64,000 nucleotides of DNA from Ruegeria lacuscaerulensis (lineage in GTDB: Bacteria; Pseudomonadota; Alphaproteobacteria; Rhodobacterales; Rhodobacteraceae): contig NZ_WPZL01000004.1 in assembly GCF_013031245.1 (NCBI RefSeq), positions 186,001-250,000 on the forward strand, in the 5' to 3' direction. Both the position numbers and the translations under genes were made by a program. Position 1 is the first letter of the stretch. Every line of letters begins with the position of its first letter. Below, in pieces: positions 55,484 through 64,000 of this stretch. The notes beneath the pieces were generated by a model. It saw nothing but the letters and a program-made list of their open reading frames with translations. It was not told the origin of the DNA and ran no database searches.

Positions 55484-55909
55484 TCAGCTGACCTGATAAT
55501 GCGGATGATAGATTGAATATACCCGCACATATTTGATTTTTCCGCGCGGGCTCAGGTCGTAAAACGCGCACATCATCAACCGGAATGATGTTCCGGCCTT
55601 GTGCTGAACACCGACCCATTCCAGATCCTGTTTGCACAGAAAGTCGATCGGCGCCTCGGTGGCAATTGTAGTTTCATTGCTCATGAAATGGATGTGAGGC
55701 TGGATGGTCTCTTGCATGATTTCCGAGACACTGGTCCAAAAGCCCACGGCCTCATCTTTGCCGCTGTTTCGGGCGGCTTTGGGAATGTACTCGAATACCG
55801 CGTCGGGTTCGTACCATTTGTCATAGAATTCGGCATGTGTGATTCCGGTGCCGGCGCAGGCACCGTTAAAATCGCTGATGTATTCCCTGTATTGCACTTC
55901 GGTGATCAT
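55484..55909 (-). CDS. SnoaL-like (NTF2 fold) protein
   Basis: A 141-residue single-domain protein with the alpha+beta cone pattern of the SnoaL/NTF2-like superfamily: helical N-terminus with HAEFYDKWYEPDAVFEYIP, then strands PHIHFMSNETTIA, LEWVGVQHKAGTSFRLMMCAFYDL and KIKYVRVYSIYHP. Members act as small-molecule isomerases, hydrolases or binding proteins; no specific substrate is evident. It is convergent with the aminotransferase gene and downstream of the amtB terminator, so it is probably transcribed alone. Confidence 0.75.
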   Translation of the reverse strand: MITEVQYREYISDFNGACAGTGITHAEFYDKWYEPDAVFEYIPKAARNSGKDEAVGFWTSVSEIMQETIQPHIHFMSNETTIATEAPIDFLCKQDLEWVGVQHKAGTSFRLMMCAFYDLSPRGKIKYVRVYSIYHPHYQVS

Positions 55910-55987
55910 GGTGTTCCGCCTTATTTGGGGTCAGCCGCATGGCGGTATTTTATCACGAATCCTGACGTGACGGTTTTGCAAAGCGCA

Positions 55988-56016
55988 AAACGCCCCGGCG
56001 GACAGGCCGGGGCGTT
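55988..56016 (-). terminator. Rho-independent terminator of glnK-amtB
   Basis: On the minus strand ACGCCCCGGC pairs with GCCGGGGCGT around a short loop, followed by TTTT. It starts about 20 bp after the amtB stop. Confidence 0.85.
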
Positions 56017-56037
56017 TCTGATTGAGCGGTAAAGGTC

Positions 56038-57360
<1,323 letters not shown>

Positions 57361-57393
57361 AGTCAGTCCTCGAATGGTGGTGAGTGCGGGCGC

Positions 57394-57732
57394 CTACAGC
57401 GCCTCTTCGTTCGTTTCCCCGGTCCGCACGCGCATGGCCTGCTCGACATCGAGGACGAAAATCTTGCCGTCGCCAATCTTGCCAGTCTTGGCGGTTTTGG
57501 TGATGGTATCGACGATCTGTTCGGTCATCGTGGCAGGCACCACGATTTCCAGTTTGACCTTGGGCACGAAATTCACCTCGTATTCGGCCCCGCGATAGAT
57601 TTCCGTGTGACCAGATTGCGAGCCGAAGCCCTTGATTTCGGTCACCATCATGCCGCGCACGCCAGCGTCGGTCAGTGCCTCGCGCACCTCCTCGAGCTTG
57701 AACGGCTTGATTGTCGCAATGATCAGTTTCAC
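57394..57732 (-). CDS. glnK: Nitrogen regulatory protein PII
   Basis: A 112-residue PII signal protein sensing 2-oxoglutarate, ATP/ADP and glutamine status. The T-loop has the uridylylation site Tyr51 (YRGAEYEVNF), GFGSQSGHTE precedes it, and the C-terminal signature is KIGDGKIFVLDVEQAMRVRTGE. The GTG at 57732 gives the canonical MKLI-type N-terminus (VKLIIATIKPFKL) and follows GAGGGG by 6 nt; upstream extension is rejected. First gene of glnK-amtB, normally activated by NtrC under nitrogen limitation. Confidence 0.96.
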   Translation of the reverse strand: MKLIIATIKPFKLEEVREALTDAGVRGMMVTEIKGFGSQSGHTEIYRGAEYEVNFVPKVKLEIVVPATMTEQIVDTITKTAKTGKIGDGKIFVLDVEQAMRVRTGETNEEAL

Positions 57733-57848
57733 GGTTTTCCCCTCTGCTTCCCCGGTCACCCGGCTTGTTTGCACCTGCAGAAAAAAGCGTGCCTTAACGC
57801 GGTAAGGAACGATTCAGGGCGTGGCTTGACCAAGAAATTGGCGGCTTG

Positions 57849-57865
57849 GTGCACAATTTTTGCAC
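57849..57865. promoter_or_regulatory. Possible NtrC-type site upstream of glnK
   Basis: GTGCA and TGCAC flank a 7-bp A/T-rich spacer, about 120 bp upstream of the glnK start. NtrC sites are TGCAC/GTGCA dyads, but in the opposite arrangement and with different spacing, so this is only a candidate. A convincing sigma-54 -24/-12 pair was not found. Confidence 0.25.
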
Positions 57866-57989
57866 AAAAATGATCAATCGATTAAAAATTAGGCAAGATA
57901 CAGAAGTTGCTTGCGGGAATTTCATACCTCTACTTCAGGGATGTGGCAGGGTATGGTGCGTCAAAATGATAACCGGGCAGAGTTTGAGC

Positions 57990-60176
57990 ATGACTGAGTC
58001 CAGGCGCCGCAAGACACCGCTTGTTGCGGACAAAAGATACCCGTCGAAAGGGCGCAAACCCACGACGACCAAGCGCACCGCGAAACCCGCGGGCAAAAAG
58101 GCTGCCGCGCGCAAAACGACGGCGCGCAGGACCACCCGGAAGAAGACGCGCAAGAAATCCGGTGGTGGTGGAGGCGGGTTTTTCCGTCGGTTGTTCCGCT
58201 GGGTCTGGCGGTTGGTCTGGGGTGTGACATGGCGCGTCGGTGCGGTTGCGGCTTTGCTTCTGGCGCTGGCCGTTGGGGTTGTCTATACGTCACTGCCCGA
58301 TGTGGATGCATTGCTGGACGGCCGGGCGCGCGGCTCGGTGACATTGCTGGATCGTGACGGCAAGGTCTTTGCCTGGCGCGGCGATCAGTTTGGCGGGGTG
58401 ATTACCGCCGATACCGTCTCGCCCCATCTGAAGAATGCCGTGGTCGCCACCGAGGACAAGCGCTTCTATCGCCATTTCGGCGTCAGCCCGCGTGGCGTCG
58501 CCAGCGCCGTGCGCATCAACCTGAGCGAAGGGCGTGGGCCGCTGTCCGGCCATGGCGGGTCCACCATCACGCAGCAGACGGCCAAGCTGTTGTGTCTGGG
58601 TGTGCCATATGTACCCAGCGAATGGGACTCCGAGGCCGCCTACGAGGCCGATTGCCGTCAGGGCTCGCTGTGGCGCAAGGCCAAGGAAGCGGTCTATGCG
58701 ATGGCGATGGAGGTCAAATACTCCAAAGATGAGATTCTGACCATCTATTTGAACCGGGCCTTCCTGGGCGCAGGCGCGCGTGGGTTCGAGGCTGCCAGCC
58801 AGCGCTATTTCGGGATATCCGCCGCCGAGGTAAGCCCGTCGCAGGCCGCGATGTTGGCCGGCCTGTTGGTTGCGCCAACGCGTTATGCGCCCACGAACAA
58901 TCTGCAACGTTCGCAAGACCGGGCGCGTTTGGTGCTTGGGTTGATGGAGGCGCAGGGATATCTGACCGCCTCGCAGGCCAGCCGCGCGCGCAGCACCCCA
59001 GCGCAGCTTTCCGAGGCCGCGGCCGCACGCGCAGGCGGGTATTTCGCCGACTGGGTGATTACCGAACTGCCCAGCTATTTTGGCACTGACACCACCGATG
59101 ACGTTGTGATCCGCACCACGCTGGATCAACGGCTGCAGAAATCGGCGGAAGAGGCGCTGAAATATATTTTTCAGGAGAAAGTGCGTGAAGGGTCCAAAGC
59201 GCAGGCCGCCATTGTCGTGATGTCGGCGGATGGCGCCGTACGGGCCATGGTCGGTGGACGCAAGACGCAGGTGTCGGGTGCCTTCAACCGTGCGACGCAG
59301 GCCTTGCGTCAGACCGGGTCGTCCTTCAAACCCTTCGTCTATGCCACTGCGCTTGAACTGGGGTATTCGCCGCTGGATACGGTGGTCGACGAGCCCTATT
59401 GCGTCAACATTCCCGGTTCGGGCCAATGGTGCCCCAAGAATTACACTCACAAGTTTTATGGCCGGGTGACGCTGGCGGATGCGCTGAAGAATTCGCTGAA
59501 CATCCCGGCGGTGAAAGTGGCCGAGGTTGCGGGGCTGGACAATGTCCGCACGGTTGCCAGCGAATTCGGTATCGAAAGTGATCTGGCGCAGGGACCGGCG
59601 CTGGCGTTGGGCGCGTCGGAAAGCACGCTGATCGAAATGACGGGGGCGTATGCCGGTATCCTGAACGGTGGCTCGGCCGTGGAACCCTTTGGCCTGTCCG
59701 ATCTGAAATTGCTGGGCGACGACAAACCTATGATGGTGAAGACGTCCGGTATCGGCGAACGTGTGATCCGGGATGAGGCTGCCAAGCAGCTGACATGGAT
59801 GATGGAGCGCGTCGTTTCAGAAGGCACCGGTGCGCGGGCGAAGCTGCCCGGATGGCAGGTGGCGGGCAAAACCGGCACAACCCAGGCCGCGCGGGATGCA
59901 TGGTTCATCGGCTTCACGGCGGACTACGTGACGGGCGTCTGGATGGGTTATGACGACAACACGCCCTTGTCCGGCGTCACTGGCGGTGGCCTGCCCGCTG
60001 AAATCTGGAAAGAGACCATGTTGCGCGTGACCGAGGGGATGACACCAACACCTTTGCCCATGATGGCGCCCGAGCCCCCGGTGAAAACCGCGCAACCGCA
60101 GCAACAGCGTCGTCGTCAGGGTAACGGGCTCGAGAAGGCCATCAACAACCTGCTGAACAATATCTTCGGCAACTGA
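57990..60176 (+). CDS. Class A penicillin-binding protein (PBP1)
   Basis: A 728-residue bifunctional peptidoglycan synthase. A very basic cytosolic tail (residues 1-65, rich in Lys, Arg and Thr, then six glycines) precedes one membrane helix (about 81-104). The GT51 glycosyltransferase domain has ATEDKRFYRHFGV and GGSTITQQTAKLL. The transpeptidase domain has S-x-x-K in TGSSFKPFVY, S-L-N in KNSLNIPAV and K-T-G in AGKTGTTQ. A Gln/Arg-rich C-terminal tail follows. The start ATG at 57990 is chosen because MTESRRRKTPLVADKRYP is the usual Roseobacter beginning; 57966 and 57846 are alternatives. It is ended by the terminator at 60192-60220. Confidence 0.94.
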   Translation: MTESRRRKTPLVADKRYPSKGRKPTTTKRTAKPAGKKAAARKTTARRTTRKKTRKKSGGGGGGFFRRLFRWVWRLVWGVTWRVGAVAALLLALAVGVVYTSLPDVDALLDGRARGSVTLLDRDGKVFAWRGDQFGGVITADTVSPHLKNAVVATEDKRFYRHFGVSPRGVASAVRINLSEGRGPLSGHGGSTITQQTAKLLCLGVPYVPSEWDSEAAYEADCRQGSLWRKAKEAVYAMAMEVKYSKDEILTIYLNRAFLGAGARGFEAASQRYFGISAAEVSPSQAAMLAGLLVAPTRYAPTNNLQRSQDRARLVLGLMEAQGYLTASQASRARSTPAQLSEAAAARAGGYFADWVITELPSYFGTDTTDDVVIRTTLDQRLQKSAEEALKYIFQEKVREGSKAQAAIVVMSADGAVRAMVGGRKTQVSGAFNRATQALRQTGSSFKPFVYATALELGYSPLDTVVDEPYCVNIPGSGQWCPKNYTHKFYGRVTLADALKNSLNIPAVKVAEVAGLDNVRTVASEFGIESDLAQGPALALGASESTLIEMTGAYAGILNGGSAVEPFGLSDLKLLGDDKPMMVKTSGIGERVIRDEAAKQLTWMMERVVSEGTGARAKLPGWQVAGKTGTTQAARDAWFIGFTADYVTGVWMGYDDNTPLSGVTGGGLPAEIWKETMLRVTEGMTPTPLPMMAPEPPVKTAQPQQQRRRQGNGLEKAINNLLNNIFGN

Positions 60177-60191
60177 GGGGCCAAATAAAAA

Positions 60192-60220
60192 GGCGGTGCG
60201 CAGGGCACCGCCTTTTTTTT
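60192..60220. terminator. Terminator between the PBP1 and leuB genes
   Basis: GGCGGTGC and GCACCGCC form an 8-bp stem, followed by eight T on the plus strand; A residues before it allow function for leuB on the minus strand as well. Confidence 0.93.
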
Positions 60221-60238
60221 GTCTAAACTGGTGCCTGA

Positions 60239-61342
60239 TCAGAGGCTTTCGTCCAGAGCCGCCAGAATGGCGTCGCCCATTTCGGTGGTCGAAACCGGCT
60301 CGACCCCTTCATCGGCCAGCAGATCGCCGGTGCGGACACCGTCGGACAATACCTTTTCGATGGCGGCCTCTAGGCGGTCCGCCTCGGCGCCCTGATCAAA
60401 GCTATAGCGCAGAGCCATGGCGAAGCTGAGGATACAGGCGATCGGGTTGGCCTTGCCCTGGCCGGCGATGTCGGGGGCCGAGCCATGCACCGGTTCGTAC
60501 ATCGCCTTGGGGCGACCATGGGCCATCGGTGCTCCCAGGCTGGCCGAGGGCAGCATGCCCAGCGATCCGGTCAGCATCGCCGCACAGTCGGACAGGATGT
60601 CGCCGAACAGGTTGTCGGTGACGATGACGTCGAACTGTTTGGGTGCGCGCACCAGCTGCATTGCACCGTTATCGGCATACATGTGGGTCAGTTCAACCTC
60701 GGGGTACTCGGCGGCCACACGGTCCATGACCTCGCGCCACAGAATGCCGGATTCCATGACGTTGGCCTTTTCCATCGAACAGACCTTCTTGTTCCGGCGC
60801 ATCGCCAGTTCGAAGGCCGTGCGCGCGGCGCGTTCGATCTCGGATTCGGTGTAGCGCTGGGTGTTGATGCCGACGCGCTCATTGCCTTCTTCGAAGATAC
60901 CGCGCGGCTCGCCAAAATAGACACCCGAGGTCAGCTCGCGCACGATCATGATGTCGAGTCCAGCGATGATGTCTTTCTTCAGCGACGAGAAATCCGCCAG
61001 CGCGTCAAAGCACTGGGCCGGGCGCAGGTTGGAATGCAGGTCCATTTCCTTACGCAGGCGCAGCAGCCCGCGTTCGGGCTTCAGGCTGAAATCCAGATCG
61101 TCGTATTTCGGACCGCCAACAGCGCCCAGCAGGACCGCGTCCGCCTCATGCGCCTTGGCCATGGTCTCGTCCGTCAGGGGCGTGCCGTGCGCGTCATAGG
61201 CCGCACCGCCCACCAGATCCTCGCTCACGTCGAATTCCAGGCCACGGTTCGCACCGAACCAGTCGATTACTCTGCGCACTTCGGCCATGACTTCGGGGCC
61301 AATTCCGTCTCCGGGCAGGATGAGGAGCGAGGGGTTGGACAT
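60239..61342 (-). CDS. leuB: 3-isopropylmalate dehydrogenase
   Basis: A 367-residue NAD-dependent oxidative decarboxylase of leucine synthesis. [12 protein letters not shown] (7-18), [40 protein letters not shown], the metal-binding [17 protein letters not shown] and the [17 protein letters not shown] loop. The ATG at 61342 follows AAGGAGATCCTTC. It stands alone in this window; the leuCD genes are not adjacent. Confidence 0.97.
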   Translation of the reverse strand: MSNPSLLILPGDGIGPEVMAEVRRVIDWFGANRGLEFDVSEDLVGGAAYDAHGTPLTDETMAKAHEADAVLLGAVGGPKYDDLDFSLKPERGLLRLRKEMDLHSNLRPAQCFDALADFSSLKKDIIAGLDIMIVRELTSGVYFGEPRGIFEEGNERVGINTQRYTESEIERAARTAFELAMRRNKKVCSMEKANVMESGILWREVMDRVAAEYPEVELTHMYADNGAMQLVRAPKQFDVIVTDNLFGDILSDCAAMLTGSLGMLPSASLGAPMAHGRPKAMYEPVHGSAPDIAGQGKANPIACILSFAMALRYSFDQGAEADRLEAAIEKVLSDGVRTGDLLADEGVEPVSTTEMGDAILAALDESL

Positions 61343-61473
61343 GAAGGATCTCCTTGCGTTTCGTCGCAATGGCCCTAGCGTCTGCGCCGCATCGGGTCAA
61401 TGAGACGAACCGGCCTAAACGCTGCTTGTGCACGGGAAATTCTCAATATGGGCGAAAATGGCCGGGAAACCGT

Positions 61474-62367
61474 TCAAAGGCCGGCCTTCAACCCCTCGGC
61501 CAGCAGGTCCCAGACACGCCGGATTCGTGGTGTCTGCCGCATCGCCTGCGGCGCGGCCAGCCACACAGGAAGAACCGGAATCTCCACATCCAGCGGCAGG
61601 ACTTCGACATCCGGGTCGGCCTCGGCCACAGTCACCTGACTGAATCCAATGCCACAGCCGGCGCGGATCAGTTCCCAATAGGCGCTTTGCAGGTCGCAGC
61701 GGGTTGCAAAACTGCCCTTGCTGGCTGGCCATCCTTTTTCCCGCATCTTGGTTATGATCTGTTCGTTGGCGTCAAATCCGACGAGATCATGACTGAACAG
61801 GTCTTCGGGTTTTTCGGGCCGCCCTGCGCGGTCCAAATAAGACCGGGCCGCGCAAAAGCACAACGGCACATCCCCCAGGTAGCGCGAGATGATATCCATC
61901 TGTTCCGGGCGGTACATGCGCACCGCGATATCGGCCTCGCGGTAAAGCAGGTTTTCGGTGGCGTCGGTGGCGACCAGTTCCAGCTGAATTGCCGGTTCCT
62001 TCGCACGAATCTGCGCCAGAATTGGCGGCAACAAATGGTGTGACGCAAAAACCGAGGCCGTAATGCGCACCGATCCCTCAAGTTGCTGCGATTGCCCGGC
62101 AGCCGTCAGGCTGAACGCGTTCATGGCGGAATGCATTTTCTGTGCCATCGGCAACAATTGCGCGCCCACCTCACTGAGCTTTAGGCCGCGCGCGTGGCGG
62201 TCGAACAGCGACACACCCAGTTCATCCTCAAGCGCGTGAATCTGACGGCCCAGTGTCGGTTGGCTGCGGTCCAGCCGTCGTGCAGCCGCAGACAGCGAGC
62301 CGGTTTCGGCCACGGCCAGAAAACTCTGGATCAGCGACCAATCAGAGTGGGTGATAGATCTGTCCAT
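61474..62367 (-). CDS. LysR-family transcriptional regulator
   Basis: A 297-residue LTTR: N-terminal winged helix (residues 8-66: FLAVAETGSLSAAARRLDRS, QPTLGRQIHALEDELGVSLF) and a type-2 periplasmic-binding-like effector domain. It most resembles the regulators that control a divergently placed oxidoreductase. It is divergent from the NAD-epimerase-like gene 85 bp away, and a 16-bp imperfect dyad lies between, so it probably controls that gene. Confidence 0.9.
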   Translation of the reverse strand: MDRSITHSDWSLIQSFLAVAETGSLSAAARRLDRSQPTLGRQIHALEDELGVSLFDRHARGLKLSEVGAQLLPMAQKMHSAMNAFSLTAAGQSQQLEGSVRITASVFASHHLLPPILAQIRAKEPAIQLELVATDATENLLYREADIAVRMYRPEQMDIISRYLGDVPLCFCAARSYLDRAGRPEKPEDLFSHDLVGFDANEQIITKMREKGWPASKGSFATRCDLQSAYWELIRAGCGIGFSQVTVAEADPDVEVLPLDVEIPVLPVWLAAPQAMRQTPRIRRVWDLLAEGLKAGL

Positions 62368-62411
62368 TCAAAAATGAATACACGTTCTGCGTTTCCCGGC
62401 AATTCCCTGAT

Positions 62412-62427
62412 TGAACTGAATAGCTCA
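62412..62427. promoter_or_regulatory. Possible LysR-type binding dyad
   Basis: TGA-n-CT-n4-AG-n-TCA, an imperfect 16-bp dyad containing a T-N11-A-like element, lies between the divergent LysR gene and the epimerase-like gene, about 25 bp ahead of the latter. Confidence 0.35.
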
Positions 62428-62452
62428 TTCTTTCTGCGGACAGGAGGTGACC

Positions 62453-63352
62453 ATGACTCAAACCGTTCTCATTCTGGGCGCAACAGGCCGGTTCGGCCGC
62501 AATGCGAAAGTTGCTTTTCGGAACGCGGGGTGGTCGGTGCGGGCTTTCGATCGCAAAACGCAGGACCTGCGGCAATCCGCGGAAGGGGTAGACGTGATCG
62601 TGAACGCGTGGAACCCGCCCTATCCCGACTGGGCGCGACTGGTGTCGAAGCTGCATCAGCAAGTGGTCTCAGTGGCGTCGGACACCGGAGCGACCGTGAT
62701 GATCCCCGGGAATGTCTATGTGTTCGGCGAGCGGACACCCGGCCCGTGGTCAGGGGCAACGCCGCATATGGCGCAAAACCCGCTGGGCCGGATCAGGGTT
62801 GAGATGGAAGAGGCCTATCGCAAATCGACGGTGAGGACGATTGTGTTGAGAGCCGGTGATTTTATTGACACCTGTGCCTCGGGCAATTGGTTCGATCAGA
62901 TTCTCATCAAGCACCTGTCGCGCGGTCAACTGATCTATCCCGGACAGCCCGACATTCCCCATGCCTGGGCCTATTTGCCGGACCTGACCCGTGCGGCGGT
63001 TGCGCTGGCTGAAATCCGGGACAGCGTGCCGCGTTTCTGTGATGTGCCGTATCCGGGGTACACCCTGACAGGCGCAGACCTGGCGCAGTCCCTGTCGCGC
63101 GTACTTGGTCATGAGATACGCGTGAAGCAGATGAACTGGTGGCCCCTGTACATGGCCCGCCCGTTTTGGCGCCTGGCACCGCATTTGATTGAAATGCGAT
63201 ACTTGTGGGACCTGCCGCACAGCCTGGACGGGACGTTCTTTGATCACCTGATCGACGGATTTGAGCAGACTGAATTGGATGAGGCAATCAGGAGCGCCAT
63301 CCCGGAATCAAACCAACCTCGGTCACATCCGAATGTCGCGGTCGGTGCCTGA
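62453..63352 (+). CDS. NAD(P)-dependent epimerase/dehydratase-like protein
   Basis: A 299-residue atypical extended SDR. The N-terminal Rossmann motif is GATGRFG (9-15); later features are MIPGNVYVFGERTPGPWSG, VLRAGDFID and HAWAYLPDLTRA, the last typical of sugar-nucleotide epimerase-like proteins. The classical Tyr-x3-Lys is not evident, so activity may differ or be lost. ATG with a perfect AGGAGG 5 nt upstream. Divergent from and probably regulated by the LysR protein. Confidence 0.82.
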   Translation: MTQTVLILGATGRFGRNAKVAFRNAGWSVRAFDRKTQDLRQSAEGVDVIVNAWNPPYPDWARLVSKLHQQVVSVASDTGATVMIPGNVYVFGERTPGPWSGATPHMAQNPLGRIRVEMEEAYRKSTVRTIVLRAGDFIDTCASGNWFDQILIKHLSRGQLIYPGQPDIPHAWAYLPDLTRAAVALAEIRDSVPRFCDVPYPGYTLTGADLAQSLSRVLGHEIRVKQMNWWPLYMARPFWRLAPHLIEMRYLWDLPHSLDGTFFDHLIDGFEQTELDEAIRSAIPESNQPRSHPNVAVGA

Positions 63353-63358
63353 AAGTGG

Positions 63359-64000
63359 TTAAGGCGCGGAAACATCGACCCAGATCAATCGATGCCTGCT
63401 GGCTTGTTCTGCGGATTTACGCAGCGGTGTAGCCACCTCTGGCCAGAAAATACCCGCATCTTCGACGCGCAGATCGGACGAAGGCAGCACATAATCCACC
63501 CGCATCTCTCCCACGGCTTTCCAGACCACAGTGGTCAGAGCACCCGACGGGTCGCTGGGCTGCGGGTCCTGGATTCGCGGGTCGGCAAGAAGGTTCAAAA
63601 TCGCCTCCTTGCGACCGTCGCCACGCGAGGGGTCGAGATTGGCGTCCCCTGCAATCACAAACGCACCGTCGGGCTTGCGCCCCAGTTCACCGTCCAGAAG
63701 TGCGGACCAGAGGCGGATTTCGTCCCGGTTGCGTAATCCGTTGCGATCCTCAGGTCCGTCAAACACCGGCGGGGCGGCGTGAAAAGTCATAACGTCCAAT
63801 TGCCCGATTGGCGTTTCCACGGGCACAATCCAATGTGCAACCGAGGACAGGCGCTGAATGCCTTGGGCCTCCTTCGAAGGGAAGGGGCCTTTCTCCGTAA
63901 CGGGCAATTGCGCGCCCGGTAGGTCGCGCCACAGTAGACGGGTAAAGTCCTGCACGGCCTCTTCGCGGATGGCAAAGCGCGACAACACCGCAAGCCCGCC
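63359..64000 (-). CDS. EEP-family phosphohydrolase/nuclease, N-terminus cut by window edge
   Basis: About 213 residues of an endonuclease/exonuclease/phosphatase protein; the N-terminal part lies beyond the right edge. Visible family features: LAVLSRFAI at the edge, MTFHAAPPVFDGPEDRN (the V-H-L region altered to F-H-A), IAGDANLDPSRGDG with Asp and Asn of the active site, and MRVDYVLPS, ending with SRHRLIWVDV (the terminal Asp-His replaced by Arg-His). It belongs to the same broad superfamily as 2955-3884 but is otherwise different. It is convergent with the epimerase-like gene 6 bp away. Confidence 0.8.
   Translation of the reverse strand, partial: GGLAVLSRFAIREEAVQDFTRLLWRDLPGAQLPVTEKGPFPSKEAQGIQRLSSVAHWIVPVETPIGQLDVMTFHAAPPVFDGPEDRNGLRNRDEIRLWSALLDGELGRKPDGAFVIAGDANLDPSRGDGRKEAILNLLADPRIQDPQPSDPSGALTTVVWKAVGEMRVDYVLPSSDLRVEDAGIFWPEVATPLRKSAEQASRHRLIWVDVSAP

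Noticed and set aside
57733..57848. Sigma-54 promoter for glnK (AAGGCACG followed by CTGCAGG on the minus strand)
   Set aside because: The distance between the GG and GC elements is about 13 nt instead of the required 10, so it does not fit a -24/-12 promoter.

Overview
The window is 64 kb of G+C-rich chromosome from an alphaproteobacterium, most likely a marine Rhodobacterales of the Roseobacter group (Ruegeria, Phaeobacter or a relative). This rests on gene content: a gene-transfer-agent head-spike base protein of the RCAP_Rcc01079 family, a DUF5928 glycosyltransferase beside a sulfotransferase, a Roseobacter-type secreted Hint protein, and a YjbH/YjbF/Wza polysaccharide export set. The genus is an inference. 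No CRISPR array, intact insertion sequence, rRNA gene or replication origin was seen.

Layout. 1-10 kb holds housekeeping genes: M17 aminopeptidase (cut by the left edge), beta carbonic anhydrase, aspartate-semialdehyde dehydrogenase, a GT4 glycosyltransferase with an MFS transporter, a DUF3095 protein and a solitary PD-(D/E)XK nuclease. 9.8-14.9 kb has an HpcH/HpaI aldolase divergent from a HpaR-like MarR regulator across a perfect 22-bp palindrome, an FAH-family hydrolase, and a LacI regulator joined to a YcaQ/AlkX-type DNA glycosylase. 14.9-15.9 kb carries tRNA-Arg(CCU), a truncated integrase and tRNA-Thr(CGU), which looks like an island scar. 16.1-19.2 kb is a tightly overlapping arsenate operon: an ArsR-ArsC fusion, a GAPDH paralogue and ArsJ. 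Together these should reduce arsenate, or convert it to 1-arseno-3-phosphoglycerate and export it.

19.8-35.6 kb is a surface-polysaccharide region: ManC, the spike-base protein, an ExoY-like priming transferase, a Wzz/BY-kinase chain-length regulator, a YjbE-like secreted protein, YjbH, YjbF, a Wza-like export lipoprotein, and the complete dTDP-L-rhamnose pathway (rfbC-B-D-A). Only one glycosyltransferase is present, so the rest of the assembly machinery must lie elsewhere. 36.1-43.1 kb is a dipeptide/oligopeptide ABC operon with two different binding proteins separated by a strong hairpin. A decayed cyclase/AAA remnant follows, then a lysine 6-dehydrogenase/aminoadipate-semialdehyde dehydrogenase pair (lysine to 2-aminoadipate).

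46.6-64 kb holds the divergent GT14/DUF5928 and sulfotransferase genes, ilvD divergent from an XRE-cupin regulator over two inverted 16-bp near-palindromes, a small membrane protein with an LTD-like/Hint protein, and an sseA-aminotransferase pair that could make and use 3-mercaptopyruvate. After these come glnK-amtB, a class A penicillin-binding protein, leuB, a LysR/NAD-epimerase-like divergent pair and a second EEP-family phosphohydrolase cut by the right edge.

The least ordinary items are the arsRC fusion whose start codon lies inside a perfect palindrome, the GTA spike-base gene in a capsule/EPS locus, the GT14-sulfotransferase pair, and the Hint protein. All identifications come from reading translations and motifs; no database search was run.
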